A stretch of DNA of 64,000 nt from Roseiarcus sp963741845. GTDB lineage: Bacteria; Pseudomonadota; Alphaproteobacteria; Rhizobiales; Beijerinckiaceae. The position numbers and the translations under genes are program-made. Below are positions 54,009-63,627 of the stretch, one piece after another. The stretch covers positions 62,001-126,000 of the forward strand of contig CAVUJV010000017.1 of assembly GCA_963741845.1 (NCBI GenBank). The letters run 5' to 3'. The notes beneath the pieces are model-generated. The model saw nothing but the letters and a program-made list of their open reading frames with translations, ran no database searches and was not told the DNA's origin. How positions within the stretch are numbered: the stretch's first letter is position 1; each line of letters starts with the position of its first letter.

Positions 54009-54504
54009 GGCGCCCTCTTTTGACTATTCTAACCAATATGACTATAGACGAGGGTCGGCTGTTTCTCAACCGGACCGATCGTGGACAGGCGCCCATTGCA
54101 CGATCCCATCGGAGCAGGCCGTGAAAATCGATCTAGGCAGCGCGGAGGGAATGTATCGCGCCCGGCGTTGTCGGTTGAACGGAAGTTTGTCATATCCACG
54201 GTCGGCCGCAAATCGCCGACCATTTTGGTACGGCTCGCCGCCGTCCAAGCCATAGCGGTGCGCAGAAAGCTTCCTGGATTTGCTCGGGCTTGGCGCCTTC
54301 GGCGCGTGCCGCGGACCGAGTGAGCGGCGGCGCTGTCCAGCATATCGCGGGCGACGCCTCATGGCGTCTCGCCTTGAGACAAAGCCCAGTCCTTGCCGGC
54401 GAACCAGCAGCGGTCGGGCAGGGCAGGGCGCTTCCAGATCACCTTGCCCGCCGCTATCGATAGTCAGAAGCCCTTTGCAATTGAAACGACGGGCTTCTTT
54501 GGCC
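54009..54504. other. Region between VapBC and the second integrase
   Basis: About 500 bases with short frames on both strands and no recognised gene. Near its right end are two overlapping GGGCAGGG octamers (54417 and 54421). Confidence 0.35.
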
Positions 54505-55621
54505 CTAAAGCCCCGCCGCCTTGGTGAGGTTAATTGTGAACCGGTCGCGTTTGCGCTGGTAGCGGCGGGTCATTTCAGCGCTGGCGTGGCCGAGGTGCTT
54601 CTGGACGTGCGCCTCCTCGATTTGCGCGGAAGAGGCGAGGCCGGCGCGCAGCGAATGGCCGCCGAAGGCGAGGCGCCGTTCGCCCTCGGTCAGGTCGCCC
54701 CGCAGGCCGGCGGCGAGCGCGCACCTTTTCACCAACCGAACGACGTGCTTGTCCGTGAGCCGCTCGGATCCGACCCCGCCGTTCTTGCGCGCCAAGGCCC
54801 GGAAGAGGGGCCCGCGGGCGATCCGCCCGAGCCGCAGCCAGGTCTCGAGCAGGGCGACTGGGCAGGTGTCGGAGCGTGAGCCCCGGCCGATCTCGACCTC
54901 GCGCCAGCCGGTCTTGCCGCGGATGGTGAGCAGGGCGCCTTCGGGAACAATCTCGACCCAGCCTGAGCCGTCCTCGGTCTGATCGGGACCGCAGTCGAGC
55001 GCCGACGATCTCGGATCGGCGCAGGCCGCCGGCGAAGCCGATCGCCAGGATCGCCCGATCCCGCAAGCCCCTCAGATCCATCTCGAGCGTCGCCAGCATC
55101 GCCAGAAGCTCATCGGCGAAGATGGCGGCCTTCTGCAGGGGAGGGCGGGCGTGGCGGCGGCGGATGCCGGCCAGCACCGTCGCGATATGGCGATCGCGGA
55201 TGTCGAGCGGCTCGCCCATCTGACGGTAGCGCCAGGCGATGCCCGACAGCCGCCGCTCGAGGGTGGCGACCGACAGCTCCGCGCCGCCGCGCTCGACTTG
55301 CGCGGCGAGGTAGAGCCCGACCGCCTCGGGATCGGGCGGCGTCTCGGAGAGGCCCTGGCGGCGCAGCCAGGAGGCGAACATTTTCCAGTCGGCGGCGTAG
55401 GCGCGCCGGGTGTTGTCGGCTTGCGCCGAGCGGGCGTAGGCCTTGGCGGTCTCCGCCAAGCCCGCCAGCCGGCCGCTGAGCGTGCTGGCGGGCCGGGGCA
55501 GGGCAGGGGGCTGAGGCGTCTCTTCCGACGCCTCGGCGCCGTCGCGAGCGCCTCTTTCGGCGCCTTCATGGGCCGGCCAGGCGCCTTCAGGGCCGGAATT
55601 GCGGCCGTTTTCGCTCGCCAT
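54505..55621 (-). pseudogene. Tyrosine recombinase/integrase, one frameshift
   Basis: The start at 55621 gives MASENGRNSGPEGAWPAHEG; the core-binding domain includes AKAYARSAQADNTRRAYAAD WKMFASWLRRQGL. The catalytic domain begins LRGLRDRAILAIGFAGGLRR SEIVG (Arg I), then shifts at about 55005 into CGPDQTEDGSGWVEIVPEGA, TIRGKTGWREVEIGRG and RIARGPLFRALARKNGGVGS. Box II is FGGHSLRAGLASSAQ, then VQKHLGHASAEMTRRYQRKR with the Tyr nucleophile. All catalytic residues are present once the frame is repaired, so the enzyme is probably active. It is divergent from the DUF1403 gene. Confidence 0.85.
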
Positions 55622-55639
55622 GGGGCCTGCTCCGAATCA

Positions 55640-55666
55640 TGTCCGATAAGGCAAGCTTATCGGACA
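55640..55666. repeat. Perfect 11-bp inverted repeat upstream of the integrase
   Basis: TGTCCGATAAG (55640-55650), spacer GCAAG, CTTATCGGACA (55656-55666). It is 19 bases upstream of the integrase start. The arm length and short spacer resemble a recombinase core site; the TGTCYGATA-type arms also recall Tn3-family res half-sites. It could instead be an operator. Confidence 0.7.
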
Positions 55667-55745
55667 TCGCCACACCACGACAAGCGGGGCGGATAACTCG
55701 CAAATAACGCGTGACAAAGCGCCGCCGAGGATTCACCATGCCCAC

Positions 55746-56809
55746 GTGATTCGCGCCGATCTCGACCCTCGTTCCCGACCCGCTCGCCGACCCTCGGCGA
55801 GGGCGCGCCTGCGCCGCTGCGGCGAGGCGCGCGCGAGCGCGAGCGAACCTCGGCGAAAACCCCTGGAACAGCAAGCCTTTCCGCCGCCGGCGCCGGTCCC
55901 GGCCTGGGCGCGGGCGAGCGGAAGGGCAGGGGAGGGCGATCCGCTGTTCGTCGCCGGCGCCAGCCTCGCGCTTCTCGACGCGCATCTGCGCCGCGACCCG
56001 CCCGCCGCCGGGGCGCTGCGCTCCCGCCTCGCGCTGCAGAGCGCCGCGGCCTCCGCCAAGATCCTGCGCCTCAACGCCGACGAAGGCGCGCTGCGCGACC
56101 TGCGCTTCGCCGATGGGCGACGACCTTTCGCCTGCGGCGAACCTGCTCAGGCTGTGGCGCGATCTCGCCGGCCGGCCGCCCAGCCTCGACCCCGGCCGGA
56201 TCTCGCCGACGCGGCGGCGCGGCTCGACCTGGCCTGCTGGACCCGAACGGCCTCGCGTCCAGCCTGAAGGCTTGCGCAGGGGAGGGCGATCCGGTCTCGG
56301 CGGCCGCAAAGGCCGCCGCCGCTGGCCTTTTCCGCCTTCCCGGACGCCCCAGCGGCCGAAGCCGAAATCCTCGCCCTTTGGGTGTTCGACACTCGTCCTC
56401 GCCCTCCGGCTGCGCTGGCCGCGGCCCCTGCCGCTGATCGCGACGAAAATCCTGGACCCGAGCCTGCGGTCGCCGGGGCCGGGCGGCGGCCAAGGCCCGG
56501 CGACCCAGCCTGGCCGAGACGCCGCCGCGGGCGCGATCGCGCTGGCCGCCGCCTCGGCCCTCGACCTCGCCGCCGATCTTTCCCGCCGCTCCGAAACCCT
56601 GATCGCCGTCGCGCCCAAACTGCGCGCCAAACCGGCGGCCAAAATCGTCGACCTGCTGCTCGCCGAGGATTGCGTCTCGCCCGCCGAAGCGGCCCGCCAG
56701 GCGCCGATGACCGACCGCGCCGCCCGCCGCCTGTTCGACCGGCTGGTCGCGCTTGGCGCCGCGCGCGAACTTTCCGGGCCGGCCCACGTTCCGGCTGTAC
56801 GGCCTATGA
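55746..56809 (+). pseudogene. DUF1403 protein, several frameshifts
   Basis: Pieces in successive frames form a DUF1403 protein: FVAGASLALLDAHLRRDPPA AGALRSRLALQSAAASAKIL RLNADEGALRDLRFA, then GDDLSPAANLLRLWRDLAGR PPSLD, DLADAAARLDLACW, NGLASSLKACAGEGDPVSAA and AEAEILALWVFDT; then RLRWPRPLPLIATKILDPSL and VAPKLRAKPAAKIVDLLLAE DCVSPAEAARQAPMTDRAAR RLFDRL to RLYGL-TGA at 56809. At least four frame changes. The end is winged-helix-like. The stop overlaps the ScpB start. DUF1403 is found almost only on rhizobial-type plasmids next to scpB-like genes. Confidence 0.65.
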
Positions 56810-57508
56810 GCGCCGCGCCGCGCCGCCGCCGGCGGGAGCGGCGACGAAAGTCCTCGACGTCGAGCTCATCGACTTGCCGCCAGCCGCCCGCTGGCGCGAA
56901 TGGATGCTGCGCGTCGAAGCCGCGATCTTCGCCTCCGCACGACCCGTGCCGCGCGAGGCGCTGGTCCGCCTGGTCGGCGAGGACTGCCGGTTCGACGATC
57001 TGATCGCCGACCTCATCCACGAGCTGCGCGGCCGCCCTTACGATCTCACCCTCGTCGCCGGCGGCTATGCGCTGCGCACCAAAACCCGCTTCGCGCCGGC
57101 GATCCGCGCCGCCCATCCCGGACAGGGCAGGGGATGACGGTTGCGGAACTGACCCGGACGGAGACCTTTGCGCTGACCGCGATCGCTTATCTGCAGCCGG
57201 TCACACGGGGGGAGATTTCCAGGCTGGCGGGACGCGAGATCAGCCGCGACGTCATCGCCGCCCTCAAGCGCCACGGCCTGATCGACGGCGCCATCCGCGC
57301 CCCTCAGCCCGGCGCGCCCTTCGCCTATGTGACGACGCGGAAATTCCTGGAGGCGTTCGGCTTCGCTTCGCTGCGCGACCTGCCCGACCTCGAACGGCTC
57401 AAGGCCGAAGGCCTGCTGCAGAGCGGGCAGGGGGAGGACGATCTCGACAGCGCGCTTGGGCTGGCGGAAGAGGAGCAGGATACCTTGGAGGACAACGACG
57501 CTCTTTGA
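56806..57508 (+). pseudogene. ScpB-like protein (kleisin-complex subunit), two frameshifts
   Basis: The ATG at 56806 overlaps the DUF1403 stop. After a frame change near 56815: VLDVELIDLPPAARWREWML RVEAAIFASARPVPREALVR LVGEDCRFDDLIADLIHELR GRPYDLTLVAGGYALRTKTR. A second change near 57130 (at a GGGCAGGGG run) leads to TRTETFALTAIAYLQPVTRG EISRLAGREISRDVIAALKR HGLIDGA and TTRKFLEAFGFASLRDLPDL to 57508. These are the two winged-helix domains of ScpB, the partner of ScpA and SMC. No ScpA or SMC is encoded here. About 230 residues in all. Confidence 0.8.
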
Positions 57509-57544
57509 CGCCACAAGGCGGCCAGCGAACCTTCGTTCAATCCG

Positions 57545-57833
57545 GCTTATGTGACGTCGCCTTCCGTGGCGATCGAATCTCGGCCCCGGCGACCTCACAT
57601 AACCCTCCGGATTCCCGCGGTTGTCGCACCACGATTTGGTCCTGCCAGCTTGAACAGGCGGCGATGTCCTCCTCGAACCGTTCGGCCCACAGATGCGCGC
57701 CGGATTTAGCGTCGATGAGCTGCGCGTTGACGCGCACCCTGTTTTGTTCGCGCTGCACGGAGCCCTCGAGCACGTAGCGAACGCCGAGCTGCTTGCCTCC
57801 AGACATGACAATGCCGGTTTTTGGTATGGACAC
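57545..57833 (-). pseudogene. Fragment of an adenylate cyclase-type protein (CyaA/FlgO-like domain)
   Basis: The minus strand reads GKQLGVRYVLEGSVQREQNR VRVNAQLIDAKSGAHLWAER FEEDIA. GVRYVLEGSVxxxxxRVRVNAQLID...GAHLWAERF is the linker/TolB-like domain between the cyclase and TPR parts of many rhizobial adenylate cyclases. The cyclase domain and TPRs are absent. Confidence 0.65.
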
Positions 57834-58196
57834 GCCTATCGGCTCCGCTCTGCTCCGCCGCTCACCCTACTTGGCGACGAACGCGACGATGAACTAATAT
57901 ACAGCAACCGGGGCACTCTTCGCGGGTAGTCTAAACAAAGAGGAGAACCCAGCTTCTGGCGGGCCCACGATTGGACGCGACCTCACAGTCAGCGCGCCAT
58001 GGCTAACCATCGCGGCGGTGGGCTCTTGCAAAAGGGATTTGCGATGAACCGCCCGACGGAACGAAGCGAGCCGCGCGAGCTTCGTTGTCGCGAGATGCGC
58101 GAAACACTTCGACTGGAAACAAACTTTGCGCTGAAGCAAAGTCTTGTCGCCAGAGATCTCCGGCTCTGTGGAGTACACACCAGAACATGAACCAAA
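57834..58196. other. Intergenic/remnant region before the kinase gene
   Basis: 363 bases, overlapping short frames only. The promoter of the kinase gene should be at its right end. Nothing else recognised. Confidence 0.3.
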
Positions 58197-58742
58197 ATGG
58201 GTGACCGCCTCGTCTACGAGGGTAAGAAATCCAAAGTCTTCCGCCGCGAAGACGGCTCAGGCACGGTCACTGCGGTCAAGGTGCTCAACTACGAGTTCCC
58301 CACACCGGCCGACATCGCGCAGTTTCACACCGAGTTCGACATCATCAGAGAGCTGAAGCTCCCCGGAATTCGCGGCCCGCTGCGTAAAACCCGAGAGAAC
58401 AACCGCCACGTCCTCGAAATGGAATGGGTGGACGGCGAGAACCTCAAGACCACCTTTCGTCAGAAATCCGGCGACATCGTCGACGTGCTGCACATCGCCA
58501 TCGCCGCGGGGCGTGCGCTGGCGGAGATTGATCACCAACATATCATTCACAAGGACATCACCCCTTTCAACATCCTCGTCGATCTCCAGGAGCGCCGCGT
58601 CCGGATCATCGACTTCGGCATTTCGACGATTCTCGACCTCAAGCAGCCCTATGTAAGCAATCCAGAGTTGATTGAAGGCACGCTTGCCTACTGCTCCCCG
58701 GAGCAGACCGGCCGCATGAATTGCCCCGTCGACTTCCGCGCC
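58197..58742 (+). pseudogene. Serine/threonine protein kinase, N-terminal part only
   Basis: The ATG at 58197 opens MGDRLVYEGKKSKVFRREDG, with the glycine-loop region and the ATP lysine in VTAVKVL. The catalytic loop HIIHKDITPFNILVDLQ, the DFG motif in RVRIIDFGIST and the activation/APE segment ELIEGTLAYCSPEQTGRMN follow. The similarity stops there, where the IS21 left end begins. Such kinase heads belong to very large fused proteins with an AAA ATPase domain, GAF and histidine kinase domains. Everything after about residue 178 is missing. Confidence 0.85.
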
Positions 58743-58845
58743 TGTTGATTTCCACTGAGAGCTGACCCGGGCGCCACGGGTTTTTCCACCGAGAACTGAC
58801 CCATGTTCGAACCCTTCCCCCTTGGCCTAGGCGGGGGACGATGGA

Positions 58846-60387
58846 GTGATCGACATGGAGTTACTGAGCGTCATCCGACGCTGGCACTACCGGGACCATT
58901 TCTCGATCCGAGAGATATCGCGGCGCACGGGGCTGTCGAGGAACACAGTCCGCAAATATCTGCGCTCGGACACCGTTGAACCGAGGTTCAACATCCCTGA
59001 CCGCCCGAGCAAGCTGGACCCTTACGCCGACAAGCTGTCGCATATGCTGCGGCAGGAGGCGGGGAAGTCCCGCAAGCAGAAGCGGACGACCAAGCAATTG
59101 CACGCCGATCTGGCCGCCCTCGGTTACGACGGCTCCTACAATCGCGTGGCGGCCTTCGCTCGCGACTGGAAGGCCGCTCGGCAACAGGAACAGAAGACGT
59201 GCGGCCGCGGCGTGTTCGTGCCGCTGGCGTTTTTGCCGGGCGAGGCGTTCCAGTTCGACTGGTCGGAAGATTGGGCGATCATTGCCGGCGAGCGAACCAA
59301 GCTGCAGGTCGCTCACTTCAAACTGTCCTGCAGCCGCGCCTTCTTCCTCCGGGCCTACCCGCAGCAGACCCACGAGATGCTGTTCGACGCCCATAACCAC
59401 GCCTTCCGCGTGCTGGGCGGCGTTCCCCGGCGAGGCATCTACGACAACATGCGCACTGCGGTCGACAAAGTCGGGCGCGGCAAGAACCGCCAGGTCAACG
59501 CACGGTTCGCAGCCATGGTCAGCCACTTCCTGTTCGAGGCGGAGTTCTGCAATCCGGCGTCCGGTTGGGAGAAGGGGCAGATCGAGAAGAACGTCCAGGA
59601 CGCCCGCCATCGGCTCTGGCAGCCCATGCCCAGCTTCCCCTCCCTGGCGGCGCTGAACGACTGGCTGGAGATGCGATGCAGGGAGCTGTGGGAGCAGACG
59701 CCGCACGCCTCGCATCCTGGCGCGATTGCCGACGCCTGGGCCGAAGAGGTCCAGCATCTGATGCAGCCTTCGCGCCCGTTCGACGGCTTCGTCGAATACG
59801 CCAAGCGCGTGTCGCCGACGTGCCTGGTCCATCTGGACCGCAATCGCTATAGCGTGCCGGCCTCCTTCGCCAATCGTCCAGTCAGCGTACGAGTTTATCC
59901 CGAACGCATCGTTGTCGCCGCCGAGGGACAAGTCGTCTGCGAACATCGCCGCGTTTTTGCCCGCTCCCACCAACGCAAGAGCACGACCACCGTTTTCGAT
60001 TGGCGGCACTATCTGGCGGTCATTCAGCGCAAACCGGGCGCACTCCGCAACGGCGCGCCGTTCGCCGAACTCCCGCCTGCCTTCCGTGCCTTGCAACAGC
60101 GCATGCTCAAGACGCCGGGCGGCGACCGCGAGATGGTCGAGATTCTGGCTCTCGTCCTCCAGCATGACGAGCAGGCCGTGCTCACTGCCGTCGAACTGGC
60201 TCTGGAGGCCGGCGTGCCGACCAAGACGCACATTCTGAACCTGCTGCACCGGTTGATTGACGGCAAGCCAATCGACCCACCCGTCGTGAAGCCGCCTAAT
60301 GCTTTGACGCTCACCTCCGAGCCGCAGGCCAACGTCGAACGCTACGATGCGCTGCGCCAAGCCCGGGAGGCGCGCCATGCGTCATAA
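58846..60387 (+). CDS. istA: IS21 transposase IstA
   Basis: 513 residues (or from the ATG at 58855, MELLSVIRRWHYRDHFSIRE). An N-terminal helix-turn-helix (SIREISRRTGLSRNTVRKYL) is followed by the DDE integrase core: GEAFQFDWSEDWAIIAGERT (first Asp), RRGIYDNMRTAVDKVGRGKN (second Asp), NPASGWEKGQIEKNVQDAR (Glu). It then has a C-terminal beta-barrel and tail (RKSTTTVFDWRHYLAVIQRK). Its end overlaps istB by 11 bases. Appears intact. Confidence 0.95.
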   Translation: MIDMELLSVIRRWHYRDHFSIREISRRTGLSRNTVRKYLRSDTVEPRFNIPDRPSKLDPYADKLSHMLRQEAGKSRKQKRTTKQLHADLAALGYDGSYNRVAAFARDWKAARQQEQKTCGRGVFVPLAFLPGEAFQFDWSEDWAIIAGERTKLQVAHFKLSCSRAFFLRAYPQQTHEMLFDAHNHAFRVLGGVPRRGIYDNMRTAVDKVGRGKNRQVNARFAAMVSHFLFEAEFCNPASGWEKGQIEKNVQDARHRLWQPMPSFPSLAALNDWLEMRCRELWEQTPHASHPGAIADAWAEEVQHLMQPSRPFDGFVEYAKRVSPTCLVHLDRNRYSVPASFANRPVSVRVYPERIVVAAEGQVVCEHRRVFARSHQRKSTTTVFDWRHYLAVIQRKPGALRNGAPFAELPPAFRALQQRMLKTPGGDREMVEILALVLQHDEQAVLTAVELALEAGVPTKTHILNLLHRLIDGKPIDPPVVKPPNALTLTSEPQANVERYDALRQAREARHAS

Positions 60388-61023
60388 TCCCGCCGCTGGC
60401 GCCGTCGTCATCATGCTGCGCACCCTCAAAATGCACGGCATGGCTCAGGCGGTCGGCGAGCTGACCGAGCAAGGCTCTCCGGCCTTTGAGGCGGCGCTGC
60501 CCATCCTATCGCAGCTCTTGAAGGCGGAAACAGCCGACAGGGAGGTAAGGTCGACGGCCTACCAGCTCAAAGCGGCCCGCTTTCCGAACTATCGCGACCT
60601 TGCCGGCTTCGACTTCGCCAGCAGCGAGGTCAACGAGGCGCTCACACGTCAACTCCATCGTTGCGAGTTCCTGGAAGACGCCCACAATGTCGTCCTGGTC
60701 GGCGGCCCCGGCACGGGCAAGACGCATCTCGCCACCGCGATCGGCGTCCAGGCGATCGAGCATCATCGCAAGCGCGTCCGCTTCTTCTCCACCGTCGAAC
60801 TCGTCAACGCTCTCGAACAAGAGAAGCTTCAGGGCAAGCCAGGACAGATCGCCGCCCGGCTCACTCACTCCGATCTCGTCATCCTCGACGAGCTTGGCTA
60901 CCTGCCGTTCAGCGCCTCCGGCGGGGCGTTGCTCTTCCATCTGCTGAGCAAGCTCTACGAGCGTGCCAGCGTCATCATCACAACCAATCTCAGCTTCGGC
61001 GAGTGGGCAACCGTGTTCGGCGA
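60377..61023 (+). pseudogene. istB: IstB helper ATPase, 5' part, interrupted
   Basis: From the ATG at 60377: MRHNPAAGAVVIMLRTLKMH, Walker A VLVGGPGTGKTHLATAIGVQ, Walker B DLVILDELGYLPFSASGGAL and sensor region SVIITTNLSFGEWATVFG. At 61018-61023 (CGGCGA) a 2.6-kb unit begins; the missing end of IstB continues at 63628. IstB is the AAA+ ATPase that regulates IstA. The uncorrected open frame ends in foreign codons at 61084. Confidence 0.92.
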
Positions 61024-61034
61024 ACTCGACGCTT

Positions 61035-63141
61035 TCATGATGCCTCTCTCTTGGACCGGTTGGTGCGTCGGACTCTGGCACTGAGCGTGGCGGCTTGGTC
61101 TGGGGATAGTGAGATCTGCCAAGGCATGCCCTTGGCGAGTTGCGTGCCTGTCAGCCACCCTTTTCGGAGCCAATCGAATATGACTTGAGGTGTGATGCCG
61201 ATAGCCGCAGCGGCGCCCTGGACCGAATAGCTTCCGTCGGGCCACTGCGGCGGGTTCGCGGCTGTGCCGTTGATCTTGACGCTTTGGATCCGCCACCTCT
61301 TCCGCAAAACGTGAACCATGCCGCCGGAGAACGGCGCTCCATGCGCCGTGCGGAGCGCCTCCTTGTTGAGAATCGCGGCGATTTCGCCATCCATCTTCTG
61401 CTGCCTGTTAAGCTCGGCAATGCATTGCCGGAGACGGTCCTGATCGGCGTGTTGCTCGTAGCCTTGCACGCACCGTTGCAGCCAATGTTCGCTTGCGGCG
61501 CCAGTTTGCCAATTGACCTTGATCCAGACGTAACCACGTCGCCGCTTCTGATCCAGCGCAACGTCCTTGATCACCAGCCGCACGATCTGCTTGCGGTCCG
61601 CCGATCTGGTGGTCGCCGCGCGCCAAAGGCGCGGCAGCTCCTCGCCGAGCGCCAATATCTCCGCTCGATCGTTGTCGGAGATCGAGACCGATTGCTCGCG
61701 ACGCCATGCGTCGTATTCCTGCTCGATCCGGTCCGCGCGCCGCAGTCGCTCCTCCCAGACCCGCTCCAGCGAGCGAGCCACCAGGCGGTTCTCGGGCTCG
61801 ACGGCGTCATATTGGCGACGCGCGCGTTCGGCATCGTAGCGAGCTCGCTCGCGTTTGAGCGACCACTGCCGTTCCATCGCCCGCGTCTCCTCTTCGATCT
61901 CGCCCAACGCGGCAATCGCCAGCACGATCCGGTCTGGCGTCAACGCCGTGAGGATCAACCGCTCGACTTCGGCGTCAACCGCGAGAGCTCGTACTTCCTG
62001 GCATCGCGGCCGACCCTCCGCGCTGCTATCGGCGACGCAGACATAGACCGGATAGTCCCCGTGCGGTCCCGAGTATCGCAGGCCCATCCGACGGGCGCAC
62101 CGACCACAGCTGACAATCCCCTGCAGCAATGCGTTGCCTTTACGCGGAGCGCCGGGCCGGCCCGCATCGTAGCGACCGACGTTGTCCGCAAGCTGCCTTC
62201 GGTTCGCCATGAACTCGTCCCAGTCGAGATATGCCGGGTGGGCGTCCTTGAGACAGATCGACCAATCCTCCGGCGCGACGGCCGTCGTCCCGATCCGGTC
62301 GCTGCCGGGTTGCCGCCGCAGCGGGTCCGCGCGTCGCCGGCCATAGACGTAGGCGCCAGCATAGGCCGGGTTCTTCAGGATGTTGATAACGCGGGCGCTG
62401 TCCGCCGGCCGCCAGACAACATCATGGGGCGCCGGACCGTGAAGGGGTCGCACCGGAAGCAGCAGGTTTCCCCGGCGCAGATATCGCATGACGGCCTTGG
62501 CGCTACGCAGCTCCCGGAATTTTGCGAAGACCAAGCGCAACCGCTCCTGCACTTCCTCGTCCGGATTGAAGGTAACGCCGCCATCGCGGGTGTGGATCAG
62601 CCCGGCGGGAAGCGGCAGCCGCAACTCACCCCGCGCCGCCTTCTGGCGTTCCCCTTGATGGAGTTCGGATCTTGATCTGATGCAATTCCGCTTCGCTCAT
62701 GATCCCCGACAGGCCCAGGAGCAGCCGGTCATGGTACGCCGCCGGATCGTATAGCCGTTCGCCATCGGCAATCAGAACGCCGAACAGCGAGCACAGCTCG
62801 AGGAGCTGATGCCAATCCCGGTTGTTGCGGGCGAGCCGCGACGCGTCCAGGCTCATCACAAGGCCGGCCTTACCAAGGCCGACCTCAGCGATCAGCGTCT
62901 GAAAGCCGTACCGGTCTTTGCTGGACGTCCCGGACTTGCCAAGATCGTCATCGATGACGTGAACGCGCTCGCGCGGCCAGCCGAACATGGCGGCTCGCTC
63001 GACCAGCCGATACTGCAGCTCCGTGCTTTCCTGATGATGACGGACCTGCCCGGGCGATGACTGCCGGACATACACATACGCCAGCTTGGCGCGATGAGCG
63101 GTCGTGATGCGTTCATCGGTCGACAATGTCGTGCTCAGCAA
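61035..63141 (-). pseudogene. Large serine recombinase, one frameshift
   Basis: The start at 63141 (MLSTTLSTDERITTAHRAKL). The resolvase domain has AYVYVRQSSPGQVRHHQEST with catalytic Ser28, then GLVMSLDASRLARNNRDWHQ and LLLGLSGIMSEAELHQIK. A shift near 62675 leads to LRLPLPAGLIHTRDGGVTFN, the recombinase domain (VVWRPADSARVINILKNPAY AGAYVYGRRR), a zinc ribbon (IVSCGRCARRMGLRYSG, RPRCQE), a coiled coil (AMERQWSLKRERARYDAERA RRQYD) and a C-terminal helix-turn-helix (QGAAAAIGITPQVIFDWLRK GWL). About 700 residues. The frame break is one extra base and may be an error. Confidence 0.9.
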
Positions 63142-63618
63142 GATGGCTCTCCTCTGGCCGGACGGACCGCCGCCGCAGACGTTGCACGAGCTGTCCCACG
63201 TGCTGCGCCAGCTGACGTCGGGTCTCGAGTGGAAGCTGCGGCCACAGGCGTGGCGGCCGTCCGGGCGAAGCCGTCCTGCTCGATAGGCATCCGATCGAGG
63301 TTGAGTCCGCCGCTGCCTTCGAGATCCGCATTTCTGGAGGCGAGCACGGCGCGGACGTGATTTGCCAAGGGCAAAAGCGTGCGCACTGAAATGCGTCCCA
63401 GACGACTTGCAGCCGCCGTCAGATTTTCGGACGCTGGAGAAACGGCGATGGCGGCACGGGAGATCGCTCGCTCCCGCCCGTCCGGCAGCCGGATGACGAT
63501 CAGCGCCAGCCCTCGTCCAGAGCGTCGTTCGCTGACCGGAAAGCAGCCGCCGTACAGCGGATGATGCGGGTCAACGACCCTGACCTCAGCGACTTGCCGG
63601 TCAAGCGTTGTGGCATCT
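63135..63618 (-). CDS. DUF5372-like protein upstream of the serine recombinase
   Basis: The minus-strand frame is open from about 63618 to the stop at 63135 and reads VRVVDPHHPLYGGCFPVSER RSGRGLALIVIRLPDGRERA ISRAAIAVSP, LTAAASRLGRISVRTLLPLA and NHVRAVLASRNADLEG. VxHPxHPLxG..F.V....G...I.LPDGR.R.I is the DUF5372 pattern, small proteins repeatedly encoded next to such serine recombinases. It overlaps the recombinase start by seven bases. No ATG precedes the conserved start; the first ATG in frame is at 63386, so the true start is unclear, perhaps lost with the insertion edge. Confidence 0.55.
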
Positions 63619-63627
63619 ACAAATGTC

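Larger units (their letters stand above)
54417..57432 (+). repeat. GGGCAGGG octamers (KOPS/AIMS-like), all on the plus strand
   Basis: Seven copies on the plus strand at 54417, 54421, 55497, 55501, 55924, 57125 and 57425. Related GGGGAGGG and GGGTAGGG forms in the same direction occur at 55138, 55929 and 52933. None is on the minus strand here. Together with the minus-strand cluster on the repC side, the motifs point outward from the rep region. Confidence 0.6.

Noticed and set aside
55587..57116. A 509-codon minus-strand frame opposite DUF1403 and scpB.
   Set aside because: The plus strand carries recognisable DUF1403 and ScpB blocks; the reverse frame is Arg/Gly/Ala-rich with no domain.
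58861..60378. A 505-codon minus-strand frame opposite istA.
   Set aside because: istA on the plus strand has clear DDE motifs; the reverse frame is a codon-bias artefact.
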